Below, in pieces: positions 42,813-51,548 of a stretch of DNA of 64,000 nt. The stretch comes from Allopontixanthobacter confluentis (GTDB lineage: Bacteria > Pseudomonadota > Alphaproteobacteria > Sphingomonadales > Sphingomonadaceae): the NCBI RefSeq assembly GCF_009827615.1, contig NZ_WTYU01000002.1, positions 603,020 through 667,019 on the forward strand, in the 5' to 3' direction. Positions within the stretch are counted from its first letter, which is position 1. Each line of letters opens with the position of its first letter. The notes under the pieces are model-generated. The model ran no database searches and was not told where the DNA came from. It was given only the letters and a program-made list of their open reading frames with translations. Made by a program: the position numbers and the translations under genes.

Positions 42813-43672
42813 CGGGTGGCAATGCGGCGGATATCATCGCCCATGTCATCGCGTTCCAGCGCCAGCGCCAGCGTGGCTTCGACAAAGCCAATCTTGCTGC
42901 CGCAATCATAGCGTTTGCCCCGGAACGTGACTGCGTGGAACGGCTGCGTGCCGATCATCCGTGCCATGGCATCGGTCAGCTGGATTTCACCGCCAGCGCC
43001 CTTGCCCTGATTTTCCAGCGTCCGCATCACCTCAGGCTGCAGGATATAGCGCCCTGAAATGATCTTGTTGGAAGGCGCGTCTGCCATCGCCGGCTTTTCC
43101 ACCAGCCCGTTTACCTGCGTCAGATCGCCGTGGCTGCTGCCCGGATCAATGACGCCGTAACTGGACACTTCCTCGCGCGGCACTTCCAGCACACTGATGA
43201 GGTTGCCGCCCACTTCGTCATAGGCTTCGACCATCTGTCTCATGCATCCCGGCTGGCCGACCATCAATTCATCCGGCAGCAGAATGGCAAAGGGATCATC
43301 GCCGATTATCGCCCGCGCACACCAGATGGCATGGCCAAGGCCAAGTGGCACCTGCTGGCGCACGGTGATGATGTTGCCCGGCGTGGCGCGGGTATCATCC
43401 AGCACCGACATATCCTTGCCGCGCTCCTTCATCGTGGCTTCCAACTCGAATGCGATGTCGAAATGTTCGACAATCGCGGTCTTGCCGCGGCCAGTGACGA
43501 AAATGATCTGTTCAATGCCCGCCTCGCGCGCTTCGTCCACTGCATATTGAATCAGCGGGCGGTCCACGATCGGCAGCAATTCCTTGGGGATTGCCTTGGT
43601 GGCGGGCAGGAAGCGTGTGCCCAGCCCGGCAACGGGAAAGACAGCCTTTTTTATGGGTTTGCGTGTGGTCAT
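42788..43672 (-). CDS. galU: UTP--glucose-1-phosphate uridylyltransferase
   Basis: A 294-residue enzyme that makes UDP-glucose for exopolysaccharide and lipopolysaccharide. The nucleotide-binding signature is AVFPVAGLGTRFLPATKAIP near residue 10, with KELLPIVDRPLIQYAVDEA after it, and the substrate Lys region is NGLVEKPAMADAPSNKIISG near 190. FAILLPDELMVGQPG near 128 carries a conserved Asp. Length matches the GalU family. It is convergent with the SDR gene; its last codons lie in a tandem repeat array. UDP-glucose would feed the glycosyltransferases at 55-63 kb. Confidence 0.94.
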   Translation of the reverse strand: MTTRKPIKKAVFPVAGLGTRFLPATKAIPKELLPIVDRPLIQYAVDEAREAGIEQIIFVTGRGKTAIVEHFDIAFELEATMKERGKDMSVLDDTRATPGNIITVRQQVPLGLGHAIWCARAIIGDDPFAILLPDELMVGQPGCMRQMVEAYDEVGGNLISVLEVPREEVSSYGVIDPGSSHGDLTQVNGLVEKPAMADAPSNKIISGRYILQPEVMRTLENQGKGAGGEIQLTDAMARMIGTQPFHAVTFRGKRYDCGSKIGFVEATLALALERDDMGDDIRRIATRLLAETAA

Positions 43673-43786
43673 GCGCCAGGTGGTAAGCAGCCTGCGGGAA
43701 AGGCGTCAATACGGCAAAGCGTCGATGGTGACATTCTTGCGCGTTTGCCTACTTGCCCTGCGCGCGGTTCCGGTTAAACCGCCGTG

Positions 43787-45070
43787 ATGGATAAAATCAT
43801 CATCAGAGGCGGAAACCGCCTGTCCGGCACCATTCCCATTTCCGGCGCGAAGAATGCAGCGCTCACGCTGATACCGTGCGCTTTATTGACCGAAGAACCG
43901 CTGACCTTGCGCAATTTGCCGCGCCTGGCGGATATTGACGGATTCCAGCATCTGATGACGCAATTTGGCGTATCCACCAGCATTCAGGGCAATCGCCCGG
44001 AAGATTTCGGCCGCGTTGTCACTTATGAAGCCACGCGGCTTACATCCACTGTCGCGCCCTATGATCTGGTGCGCAAGATGCGTGCGTCCATTCTGGTGCT
44101 GGGCCCGATGCTGGCCCGCGCTGGCGAAGCGACAGTGTCGCTGCCGGGCGGCTGCGCGATTGGCAACAGGCCCATCGACCTGCATTTGAAAGTGATGGAA
44201 GCGCTGGGCGCCCAGATCGAACTGGCGCAGGGCTATGTCCGCGCCCATGCGCCCGATGGCGGGCTGCCGGGCGGCGATTTTGATTTTCCCGTGGTGTCTG
44301 TCGGCGCAACCGAAAACGCTCTTATGGCAGCGGTGCTGGCCGCCGGCACCAGCCGCCTGACCAATGCCGCGCGCGAGCCGGAAATTGTCGACTTATGCAA
44401 TCTGCTGGTCGCCATGGGCGCTGAAATCGAAGGAATTGGCAATTCGGAATTGATCATCCACGGGGTGAAACGCCTGCATGGGGCGACTTACCGCGTCATG
44501 GCTGACCGTATCGAGGCAGGTTCCTACGCTTGCGCTGCGGCCATCACTGGCGGTGATGTGCGGCTGGAAGGGGCCAAGGGCGATGAAATGGCCGCCACGC
44601 TCCACGCCTTGCGCAATATTGGCGTGACGGTGGAAAGCGATGCACGCGGCATCAACATTTCATCGGATGGCAAGCTGAAAGCAGCCAATCTTTCAACCGC
44701 GCCCTATCCCGGTCTTGCCACCGATATGCAGGCGCAGTTGATGGCGTTGCTGTGCCGCGCGGAAGGCACCAGCGTCCTCAATGAAACAATCTTTGAAAAC
44801 CGGTATATGCATGTGCCCGAACTGAACCGGATGGGCGCCAATATCGAAACCAGCGGGCGCACGGCAATTGTCCATGGGGTGGAAAAAATGACCGGCGCCG
44901 AAGTGATGGCGACAGACCTTCGTGCTTCCATGAGCCTGGTGATTGCCGGGCTTGCCGCAGAAGGCACCACCGAAGTGCGGCGGCTGTATCATCTCGATCG
45001 CGGCTATGAACGGCTGGAAGAAAAGCTGGCGCTGGTGGGTGCAGATATCGAACGGGTTGGCGACGATTGA
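43787..45070 (+). CDS. murA: UDP-N-acetylglucosamine 1-carboxyvinyltransferase
   Basis: A 427-residue enzyme of the first committed step of peptidoglycan synthesis. The N-terminus is [20 protein letters not shown] with conserved KNA following, and the fosfomycin-target Cys is in [15 protein letters not shown] near residue 118. [19 protein letters not shown] near 375 and the final [14 protein letters not shown] are typical. ATG 43787 is preceded by a GTG at 43784; neither has a good ribosome site. Divergent from galU with 114 bases between the starts. Confidence 0.96.
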   Translation: MDKIIIRGGNRLSGTIPISGAKNAALTLIPCALLTEEPLTLRNLPRLADIDGFQHLMTQFGVSTSIQGNRPEDFGRVVTYEATRLTSTVAPYDLVRKMRASILVLGPMLARAGEATVSLPGGCAIGNRPIDLHLKVMEALGAQIELAQGYVRAHAPDGGLPGGDFDFPVVSVGATENALMAAVLAAGTSRLTNAAREPEIVDLCNLLVAMGAEIEGIGNSELIIHGVKRLHGATYRVMADRIEAGSYACAAAITGGDVRLEGAKGDEMAATLHALRNIGVTVESDARGINISSDGKLKAANLSTAPYPGLATDMQAQLMALLCRAEGTSVLNETIFENRYMHVPELNRMGANIETSGRTAIVHGVEKMTGAEVMATDLRASMSLVIAGLAAEGTTEVRRLYHLDRGYERLEEKLALVGADIERVGDD

Positions 45071-45086
45071 TTTTCCTTTTGCGGAC

Positions 45087-45118
45087 CTTTCCTTTGCAAT
45101 GTGCATTGTAAGGGAAAG
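45087..45118 (+). promoter_or_regulatory. Long stable hairpin in the leader of the 80-residue protein gene
   Basis: CTTTCCTTTGCAATG (45087-45101) can pair with CATTGTAAGGGAAAG (45104-45118) over about 14 pairs including two G-U pairs, leaving a tiny loop. It ends 14 bases before ATG 45133 and its right arm abuts the ribosome site AAAGGAATT. There is no T-run, so it is not a clear terminator for murA. It could control translation or mRNA stability of the small gene. Confidence 0.55.
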
Positions 45119-45132
45119 AAAGGAATTAAATC

Positions 45133-45375
45133 ATGGCACTATTGAAAATGGCCGCTTTGTCGGCACTTGGATATGTGGGTTACAAATATTTCGAGAAGCA
45201 GAAGAATCCGGACAATGCAGCATTTGCTGCTGGCCAGCCCGGCGATGGCAATTTCTCGCAAGTGCGTGATGCTGGTGTCTCCAGCATGCGTGACCCGGAA
45301 AACAAGGGTTGGTCCAAGACTGACGAGGAACTGGATGGCAGTTTCCCGGCGAGTGACCCACCCGCAAATTACTGA
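45133..45375 (+). CDS. Small hypothetical protein, 80 residues
   Basis: The product begins with a short hydrophobic stretch (MALLKMAALSALGYVGYKYF, which may be a membrane anchor). A polar, disordered-looking region follows (SSMRDPENKGWSKTDEELDG) and it ends with FPASDPPANY. The SFPASDPP-type tail recurs in small proteins of Sphingomonadales whose function is unknown. AAAGGAATT lies before ATG 45133, behind a strong hairpin, and a bidirectional terminator follows. Expression under stress is a guess. Confidence 0.7.
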   Translation: MALLKMAALSALGYVGYKYFEKQKNPDNAAFAAGQPGDGNFSQVRDAGVSSMRDPENKGWSKTDEELDGSFPASDPPANY

Positions 45376-45390
45376 CACCGTCTCAGATTA

Positions 45391-45432
45391 AAAAAGGCGC
45401 GCGTGACCCGAAAGGGTTTCGCGCGCCTTTTT
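45391..45432. terminator. Bidirectional Rho-independent terminator
   Basis: AAAAAGGCGCGCG (45391-45403) pairs with CGCGCGCCTTTTT (45420-45432), with an inner ACCC/GGGT pairing. The stem is flanked by A and T runs so it can terminate both the 80-residue gene (plus) and the RHH gene (minus). Confidence 0.95.
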
Positions 45433-45502
45433 ATGTGCGGCACGTTTTCGTGTGCAGAACTGGGTTGCCCAAGCAGCCGCGCAATTTGCGGGTCACGACC
45501 GT

Positions 45503-45733
45503 TCAGGCGTTCACCACCAGCCACACGCGGATGGCGCTGGCCAGCCCCGGCGGAGTGGGCGATTTGATCCGTTCTGCATCAATCCGCGCCACCAGCGCAT
45601 TAATCGGTTCGCCTTCGCGTTCTGCCGCCTGTTTCAGCATCTCCCAGAACAGAGGTTCCAGACTGATCGAGGTTTTGTGCCGGTCAATCTGGACGGACCG
45701 TTTGACCGGTGGATGGTAAGGCGAAGATGTCAT
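45503..45733 (-). CDS. Ribbon-helix-helix domain protein
   Basis: A 76-residue protein. After a short Pro-rich opening comes PVKRSVQIDRHKTSISLEPL, then FWEMLKQAAEREGEPINALV: a beta strand and two helices of the RHH_4 type that follows the pattern KTSISLEPxFW. Such proteins bind DNA as dimers through the strand or, in this subfamily, may have lost that role. It ends in a short hydrophobic tail (RVWLVVNA). Gene context gives no target. A bidirectional terminator lies beyond its 3' end. Confidence 0.8.
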   Translation of the reverse strand: MTSSPYHPPVKRSVQIDRHKTSISLEPLFWEMLKQAAEREGEPINALVARIDAERIKSPTPPGLASAIRVWLVVNA

Positions 45734-45812
45734 GGCGGGGTCAGACCAGGTTTGTTAATTCGGGGCAGGGTCAAGGCAGGAAGGTCATCGCAGCAGGACC
45801 AACGCAGGCGCG

Positions 45813-46535
45813 TCAATACATATGCTGCCCGCCATTGATGCTCATGGTCGAACCTGTGACAAAGCCGCCATCTTCAGAACACAGGAATGATACGCCGCGC
45901 GCGATTTCATCCGCCTTGCCCAGCCGCCCGACGGGAATTTTGGCGACGATTTTTTCCAGCACCGGTTCCGGAACGGCGGCCACCATGTCGGTGTCGATAT
46001 AGCCCGGCGCGATAGCATTGACCGTCACGCCAGCACGCGCGCCTTCCTGTGCCAGCGCCTTGGTGAAACCGTGAATCCCGCTTTTTGCAGCGGCATAATT
46101 GACCTGCCCATATTGGCCTGCCTGCCCGTTGATGGATCCGATATTGACGATCCGGCCCCAGCCGCGTTCGCGCATCCCGGGGAAGCACGCCTTGGCCATG
46201 TTGAAACAGCCGCCCAGATTGATGCGCATGACTTCATTCCAGTCATCGAAGCTCATCTTCTGCAAAGTGCCATCGCGGGTGATGCCGGCATTGTTTACCA
46301 CCACATCCACCGGGCCGACTTCACTGGCCACTTTCTCGCATCCGGCGATGCAGGCTTCATGGTCGCCCACATCCCATTTATAGGCCGGAATGCCAGTTTC
46401 CTGTGTGAAGGCGCGCGCCTTTTCATCATTGCCGCCATAATTGGCTACCACGGTAAATCCGTCATTCTGCAGGGTTTCACATATGGCGCGGCCGATCCCC
46501 CGCGTGCCGCCTGTGACAATTGCAATGCGTCCCAT
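45813..46535 (-). CDS. phaB: Acetoacetyl-CoA reductase (PhaB-like SDR)
   Basis: A 240-residue SDR with NADP-binding IAIVTGGTRGIGRAICETL at the start, NNAGITRDGTLQKMSFDDW near residue 85, the active-site Ser in VNIGSINGQAGQYGQVNYAA with Tyr and then Lys, and GYIDTDMVAAVPEPVL near 185. The NNAGITRDGT, INGQxGQxGQxNYxAAK and final INGGQHMY motifs are the hallmarks of PhaB, which makes 3-hydroxybutyryl-CoA for polyhydroxyalkanoate. GGAG lies 6 bases before ATG 46535. No phaC is in the window. Confidence 0.93.
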   Translation of the reverse strand: MGRIAIVTGGTRGIGRAICETLQNDGFTVVANYGGNDEKARAFTQETGIPAYKWDVGDHEACIAGCEKVASEVGPVDVVVNNAGITRDGTLQKMSFDDWNEVMRINLGGCFNMAKACFPGMRERGWGRIVNIGSINGQAGQYGQVNYAAAKSGIHGFTKALAQEGARAGVTVNAIAPGYIDTDMVAAVPEPVLEKIVAKIPVGRLGKADEIARGVSFLCSEDGGFVTGSTMSINGGQHMY

Positions 46536-46610
46536 GTCATTCTCCAGTCCCAAAACCTTCGGCCTTGCCGAATTGCAGCATTACCTTACGGCATGGCGGG
46601 GGCAGGGCAA

Positions 46611-46636
46611 TAAAAAACCCCGCGCAAGCGAGGTTT
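46611..46636 (-). terminator. Rho-independent terminator, minus strand
   Basis: On the minus strand AAACCTCGC, a TTGC loop, then GCGGGGTTT (one mismatch in the stem) is followed by TTTTTTA. It would end transcription of the putative outer-membrane protein gene (46720-47523) before phaB. Confidence 0.7.
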
Positions 46637-46719
46637 AAAACGAACGTGTAGATGGCGGCTTCTGCGCGCATATTTCGCCGTCTGCCTTGGCCATAAAGGC
46701 CGCAACGCCGCGCTGCAAA

Positions 46720-47523
46720 TCAGAAGCGGAACTGCGTCCCGACATAGACTGCCTGACTGTCCTGAACCGCATCGGTCAAGGGCGCCAGCCGGTCACGATC
46801 CTGCGACAGGCGCACGCCTGCGGTAACATCAAGGTTACGCGTGACGCGGTATGCCCCGCCCAGATCGACCGATTGTTCGCCCAGCGATTCCAGCGTTCCG
46901 CGTGAACGGCCCGCGGTACCTTTTTCCGTTTCCAGCGCAATGCGCGGCTGGAACCGGCTTGGCTTGTCCCTGGCCGTACCTTCCGATGGTTTGAAATCTG
47001 CCAGATCCGGCAGCGATACATCGCGCAGGGTTGCAGAAACCAGTGGCCGTGATGGCGCCACCGGTGTCTTGGCAAAGCCCTGATAGCCGCGCGCCGCACC
47101 CAGATTGTAGCGTGTCGGTGCAAGGCTGACCGTCCTGGTGCCTGCATCGCGCTGCGCGCTGGCAATGGCCGACCGCACCGAAATGGCGCGCGCCGTTTCA
47201 TCATCAACGCGGACTGCCACGGTGTAGGTGCGGGCCTGCGAGGAATGGCCCGTGGCCGGTGTGAAGCGAATAGCCTGCCCCTTGGCGCGCACAGATGCCG
47301 CCACGCGCAGGGCAAGTTCAGGATCGACAGTGGCGGGGGTAAAGGGGGCAAAATCCATATTGGCGAGTGCTGCCACCGGCGATGTATCACCGCCAGCTTT
47401 CGCGCCGCCCATCCCAAGACCAAGCGCAAGGCTGGCTGTCGGCACGGCAAATGCAAGGCCCGCAGCGGCAATAAGCGCCGGCGCGATACCGCCAAATGCT
47501 GTCTTGTTGCCTACCTTCGCCAT
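46720..47523 (-). CDS. Putative outer-membrane protein, hypothetical
   Basis: A 267-residue protein with an N-terminal signal-like segment (IAPALIAAAGLAFAVPTASL, ending ALG). The middle part is Ala/Thr/Arg-rich (YTVAVRVDDETARAISVRSA). The C-terminal about 70 residues alternate polar and hydrophobic residues (VDLGGAYRVTRNLDVTAGVR) and end with VGTQFRF, the C-terminal Phe of beta-barrel proteins recognised by the Bam complex. RIALETEKGTAGR also fits barrel strands. I recognise no named family. Good evidence for export; the barrel is inferred from the end signature. Confidence 0.6.
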   Translation of the reverse strand: MAKVGNKTAFGGIAPALIAAAGLAFAVPTASLALGLGMGGAKAGGDTSPVAALANMDFAPFTPATVDPELALRVAASVRAKGQAIRFTPATGHSSQARTYTVAVRVDDETARAISVRSAIASAQRDAGTRTVSLAPTRYNLGAARGYQGFAKTPVAPSRPLVSATLRDVSLPDLADFKPSEGTARDKPSRFQPRIALETEKGTAGRSRGTLESLGEQSVDLGGAYRVTRNLDVTAGVRLSQDRDRLAPLTDAVQDSQAVYVGTQFRF

Positions 47524-47924
47524 GAAACTGCCTGCGTGATCCTTCCCGAGTGTTCAGACCATTGCCGGCCTGAATAGTTCCTGACTGCCTGTTTGTGGAC
47601 TCGCGGGTTTATGCGGAGTCGCTCAGTCTATCAGCGTGGATATTAGGCCCGGCAATTGGCCATTACCAGCTTTTCCACAATCGGTTCAGGACGATAGATG
47701 CAAAGTGTTGCAGCATGTCCACAAAGCCGCCTCCCGCGCCGCTCACTACGGCTAGCCGCGTGCCAGCGGATTAACCGCCGGTTCACGCGCGCGCGCCGTT
47801 AAGCAGCGGGCGATTGGCGTGAAAACGTCACCATGTCTTGCCGCCCGCTTCGGGAAGGTTATAGAGGCTCAGAACATTCCTTTGGCGCGCCGCTGCGCCA
47901 TTTTCTAGGACGATCCGTAAGATC
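47524..47924. other. Intergenic region, 401 bases, divergent promoters
   Basis: No convincing ORF or RNA gene. It holds a candidate plus-strand promoter (47838-47865), a near-CtrA site (TTAA at 47771 with TTCA seven bases later, imperfect), and a few DnaA-box-like words (TTTTCCACA near 47672; TGTCCACAA near 47717), too few and too divergent to call an origin. A run of CG dinucleotides lies near 47790. Confidence 0.4.
47838..47865 (+). promoter_or_regulatory. Candidate sigma-70-type promoter for the DUF3576-leuS operon
   Basis: TTGCCG (47838-47843), 16 bases, then TATAGA (47860-47865), about 60 bases before the DUF3576 start. The boxes match the alphaproteobacterial housekeeping consensus reasonably, but only by eye. 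Confidence 0.4.
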
Positions 47925-48374
47925 ATGACCGTCATGCACACGACCACCACCAAAATCATTCGCGCCGCAATGGTTACTGCCGCACTTACCGGCCTTGCAG
48001 CCTGCGGCGGCAAGGAACGGCCCAGGGCTGATATTGCGGCATCGCAAGTCACCACCATCGGGGTGAATTCCTATCTCTGGCGCGCTGCGCTGGAAACAGT
48101 CAGCTTTGCGCCATTGTTGCAGGCAGATAGCGCCGGCGGCGTGATTGTGACGGACTGGTACACCAATCCTGCCAATCCGGGTGAACGGGTGAAAGTCAGC
48201 GTGGCCATTCTGGACCAGGATTTGCGGGCCGATGCGTTGCGCGTTGCGGCCAGCCGCCAGGTTGCACAGGGCGGCACCTGGGTGGATGCGCCAGTGCAGG
48301 CCGCCACCGTCCAGAAGCTGGAAGACATTATCCTGACCAAGGCCCGCGATCTGCGGCGCCAGACGGCGGGCTGA
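47925..48374 (+). CDS. DUF3576 domain-containing lipoprotein
   Basis: A 149-residue protein with a lipoprotein signal: a basic n-region (TTTTKIIRAAMV), a hydrophobic core and the lipobox LAAC at about 24-27. The DUF3576 domain follows: IGVNSYLWRAALETVSFAPL, then GGVIVTDWYTNPANPGERVK near 90 and LEDIILTKARDLRR at the end. The domain occurs widely in alphaproteobacteria directly upstream of leuS, as here, and is thought to be envelope-related, with unknown function. A hairpin separates it from leuS. Confidence 0.88.
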   Translation: MTVMHTTTTKIIRAAMVTAALTGLAACGGKERPRADIAASQVTTIGVNSYLWRAALETVSFAPLLQADSAGGVIVTDWYTNPANPGERVKVSVAILDQDLRADALRVAASRQVAQGGTWVDAPVQAATVQKLEDIILTKARDLRRQTAG

Positions 48375-48389
48375 CGGGCTTCGTTTACC

Positions 48390-48437
48390 AAAACCCCCTA
48401 AATTTGTAGCACAAGAAATTCACATACCGGGGGTTTT
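48390..48437 (+). promoter_or_regulatory. Two-tier hairpin in the leuS leader, terminator-like
   Basis: AAAACCCCC (48390-48398) pairs perfectly with GGGGGTTTT (48429-48437); inside, AATTT (48401-48405) pairs with AAATT (48416-48420). A GC-rich 3' arm ending in TTTT resembles an intrinsic terminator, 33 bases before the leuS ATG and just after the DUF3576 stop. It may set leuS level relative to the upstream gene or act as an attenuator; no leader ORF was found. Confidence 0.6.
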
Positions 48438-48470
48438 CGCCCTTACATTCTGAAAGGCGATCCAGGGGCC

Positions 48471-51023
48471 ATGAGCAACACAAACGGGACCGATACCCGT
48501 TTCGATCCGTCGCAGGCTGATGCAAAGTGGCAGCAGGCGTGGGACGAGGCTGGCTGTTTCCATGCAGACAGCAACAGCGACAAACCCAAAAGCTACGTGC
48601 TGGAAATGTTCCCCTATCCATCGGGGCATGTCCACATGGGCCATGTCCGCAATTACACGATGGGCGACGTGCTGGCCCGATATAAGCGCATGCGCGGGTT
48701 TGAAGTGCTGCACCCGATGGGGTGGGATGCCTTTGGCATGCCGGCAGAAAATGCTGCCATGGAAAAGAACGTCCATCCCGGCGGCTGGACCCGCGCCAAT
48801 ATCGCGCACATGAAATCCCAGCTGAAGCGAATCGGCTTTGCGCTCGACTGGAACCGCGAATTTGCCACTTGCGACCCTGCATATTACGGTCACGAGCAGG
48901 CGCTGTTTCTGGACCTCTATGCTTCCGGGTTGGTTTACCGCAAGGAAAGCGAAGTCAATTGGGACCCGGTCGACCAGACCGTGCTGGCCAATGAACAGGT
49001 GATCGACGGCAAGGGCTGGCGGTCCGGCGCGGAAATCGAGAAGCGCAAGCTGAGCCAGTGGTTCCTCAAGATCACGCAATTTGCCGAAGACCTGCTGGAC
49101 GGGCTGGGCACGCTGGAAGGCTGGCCTGATAAAGTGCGGCTGATGCAGGAAAACTGGATTGGCAAAAGCAAGGGCCTGCAATTCAGCTTCGCGCTGAATG
49201 GCGGGGCTGCTGACGGCGAACGGGTGGAAGTCTATTCCACCCGGCCCGACACGATTTTCGGTGCCAGTTTCGTGGCCGTGGCGGCAGACCATCCGATTGC
49301 GCGCGCGGTCGCGGCAACTGACAGTGACGCAGCGGCGTTCATCGAGGAATGCAAGCGCGGCGGGACCACAGCGGCAGAGCTGGAAACGGCAGAAAAGCTG
49401 GGCTTCCAAACCGGCATCATGGCTGCCCATCCGCTGGACCCGGCGCGGCAACTGCCCGTCTATATCGCCAATTTCGTGCTGATGGATTACGGCACCGGCG
49501 CTGTCATGGGCGTGCCCGGCCACGACCAGCGCGATTTCGAATTCGCCACCAAATACAAGCTGCCGATCACCCGCGTTGTCGCCAGATCCGCCGAAGAAGC
49601 GGACGCGCCGTTTGCCGGCGAAGCGGAAGCTGGCGACGGTATCATCGTCAATTCCGGCCCGCTTGACGGGATGGATGTGGATGCGGCCATTGCCGATGTC
49701 ATTGCCCGCGCCGAAAGCGGCGGGTGGGGCGAAGGCAAGACCGTGTGGCGCCTGCGCGATTGGGGCGTTTCGCGCCAGCGGTACTGGGGCACGCCCATAC
49801 CCTTCATCCATTGCGATGGCTGCGGTGTGGTGCCTGTGCCCAAGGCGCAGCTGCCTGTAACCCTGCCCGAAGATGTCGATTTCCAGACGCCGGGCAATCC
49901 GCTGGTGCGCCATGCCACGTGGAAGCATGTCAGCTGCCCCAAATGCGGCGGCAAGGCAGAACGCGAAACCGATACGCTGGACACTTTCGTGGACAGTTCG
50001 TGGTATTTCCTGCGCTTTGCCAGCCAGCCTGCGGACAAGCCGTTCGACCGGGAAGAAGTCGAAAAATGGATGCCGGTCGAACAATATATCGGCGGTATCG
50101 AACATGCGATCCTGCATCTGCTTTATGCGCGGTTCTGGACGCGGGCGTTGCAGCACATCGGCATGCTCGGCTTTGCCGAACCCTTTGCCAGCCTGTTCAC
50201 ACAAGGCATGGTGACGCACGAAACCTATTCGCGCAGCGGCGTTGAAGCGCGCCCCACATTCTTCACTCCTGCCGAGGTGGAAAAGCGCGGTGAAAGCGCG
50301 GTCCTGAAAGCCGACGGGTCTGCGGTGGATGTGGGCCGCGTGATCAAGATGTCCAAGTCGAAGAAGAACGTCGTCGACCCGGATGAGATCGTGGCGCGTT
50401 ATGGCGCCGATGCGGTGCGCTGGTTCATGCTGTCGGACAGCCCACCGGAACGCGACCTGCCTTGGTCCGAAGCCGGTATCGAAGGCTGCTGGCGGTTTGT
50501 GCAGCGCCTGTGGCGGTTGCTCGAACAACATGATGGCAGTGCGACCGGCGACGACAAGGCTCTGGCCCGCAAGACCCATCAGACCATCGCTGCTGCTGCC
50601 GGCGATATCGAGGCATTGTCGTTCAACAAGGCCGTGGCCCGGATGTATGAACTGACCGGCGCAATCGAAAAGGCAGCGCCTTCTGCCAGCCGTAGCGAGG
50701 CGATCCATTCGCTGCTGCTGATGGCATCGCCCATGATGCCGCACATCGCCGAAGAAGCATGGGCGCGGATGGGCGGCGAAGGGCTGATTGCCAATGCGCC
50801 GTGGCCAGAAGTTGATCCGGCGCTGCTGGTGGATGATGAAGTGACCATCGCCGTGCAGCACAAGGGGAAGCTGCGCGATACGCTGACCGTGGCCAAGGGC
50901 CTGCCCAAGGACCAGCTCGAAGCGCTTGCACTGGCGAGCGAGAAGGTCCAGCGTTCGGTTGATGGTGCAGAAATTCGCAAGGTGATTGTCGTGCCTGACC
51001 GGCTGGTCAATATCGTCACATGA
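48471..51023 (+). CDS. leuS: Leucyl-tRNA synthetase
   Basis: An 850-residue class I synthetase. The HIGH motif is [15 protein letters not shown] near residue 48; the CP1 editing domain (about 225-420) has [20 protein letters not shown] and [19 protein letters not shown] zinc site is in [10 protein letters not shown] and CPKCGGKAE near 450-495, the KMSKS loop is [17 protein letters not shown] near 625, and the anticodon-binding domain fills about 660-800. Start ATG 48471 gives the normal opening [18 protein letters not shown]. It is followed by lptE with an ATGA overlap. Confidence 0.97.
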   Translation: MSNTNGTDTRFDPSQADAKWQQAWDEAGCFHADSNSDKPKSYVLEMFPYPSGHVHMGHVRNYTMGDVLARYKRMRGFEVLHPMGWDAFGMPAENAAMEKNVHPGGWTRANIAHMKSQLKRIGFALDWNREFATCDPAYYGHEQALFLDLYASGLVYRKESEVNWDPVDQTVLANEQVIDGKGWRSGAEIEKRKLSQWFLKITQFAEDLLDGLGTLEGWPDKVRLMQENWIGKSKGLQFSFALNGGAADGERVEVYSTRPDTIFGASFVAVAADHPIARAVAATDSDAAAFIEECKRGGTTAAELETAEKLGFQTGIMAAHPLDPARQLPVYIANFVLMDYGTGAVMGVPGHDQRDFEFATKYKLPITRVVARSAEEADAPFAGEAEAGDGIIVNSGPLDGMDVDAAIADVIARAESGGWGEGKTVWRLRDWGVSRQRYWGTPIPFIHCDGCGVVPVPKAQLPVTLPEDVDFQTPGNPLVRHATWKHVSCPKCGGKAERETDTLDTFVDSSWYFLRFASQPADKPFDREEVEKWMPVEQYIGGIEHAILHLLYARFWTRALQHIGMLGFAEPFASLFTQGMVTHETYSRSGVEARPTFFTPAEVEKRGESAVLKADGSAVDVGRVIKMSKSKKNVVDPDEIVARYGADAVRWFMLSDSPPERDLPWSEAGIEGCWRFVQRLWRLLEQHDGSATGDDKALARKTHQTIAAAAGDIEALSFNKAVARMYELTGAIEKAAPSASRSEAIHSLLLMASPMMPHIAEEAWARMGGEGLIANAPWPEVDPALLVDDEVTIAVQHKGKLRDTLTVAKGLPKDQLEALALASEKVQRSVDGAEIRKVIVVPDRLVNIVT

Positions 51024-51526
51024 AACGCAAGGCCATCCTTGCGCCTGTCATGGCGTTGCCATTGATGCTGATGCTGGCGTCCTGCGGGATGCAGCCCATG
51101 TATGCCGGCGGCAGCAATGGCGCTGTGGCGCGCGGGCTGGCCGCTATCGAAGTGCCGGCCATCCCTGGCCGCGCTGGCTGGCTGATGCGCAACGCATTGC
51201 ATGACCGGCTGGGCAATACAGACGCTGCCGGCAGCCGCTACCGTCTGGATGTGCGCCTGGATGACCGGCTGGAAGGGCTGGGCGTGCTGGGCGATGACAC
51301 TATTGGCCGAGAACGCCGCACATTGCGCGCCCGCTATCAGCTGGTTGATGTGACAGACGGCACGATCCTGCTGGATGCGACAGCCGGTTCCGATGCCGGG
51401 ATTGACGTGGTTTCCAGCGAATATGCCACCATTGCCGCCGAACAGACCGCGCTGGAAAACCTGTCGCGCGAAGTGGCTGACCGTATCGTCACGCAGTTGT
51501 CGCTGACACTGCGCGCCCAGCCTTGA
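51020..51526 (+). CDS. lptE: LPS-assembly lipoprotein LptE
   Basis: A 168-residue lipoprotein. The signal peptide runs to the lipobox LASC near residue 22 ([16 protein letters not shown]). The mature part holds [20 protein letters not shown] and [20 protein letters not shown], typical of the alphaproteobacterial LptE/RlpB family (DUF3576-leuS-lptE-holA order is conserved). LptE forms with LptD the outer-membrane translocon that inserts lipopolysaccharide. The start ATG 51020 overlaps the leuS stop (ATGA). Confidence 0.88.
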   Translation: MKRKAILAPVMALPLMLMLASCGMQPMYAGGSNGAVARGLAAIEVPAIPGRAGWLMRNALHDRLGNTDAAGSRYRLDVRLDDRLEGLGVLGDDTIGRERRTLRARYQLVDVTDGTILLDATAGSDAGIDVVSSEYATIAAEQTALENLSREVADRIVTQLSLTLRAQP

Positions 51527-51548
51527 GGCTGGGCATTATGAGGGCACT

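Noticed and set aside
47592-47725. DnaA-box-like words in the 401-base gap, possible origin
   Set aside because: Only one close match (TTTTCCACA), no AT-rich unwinding region and no origin-linked genes (hemE, dnaA, parAB) nearby.
47771-47785. Second CtrA-like site, TTAA-N7-TTCA
   Set aside because: The right half is imperfect and it stands too far from a start; weaker than the site at 9746.
48420-50861. 813-residue open frame antisense to leuS
   Set aside because: It mirrors leuS codons in a high-GC genome, is Gly/His/Arg-rich with no domain, and leuS on the plus strand is fully convincing.
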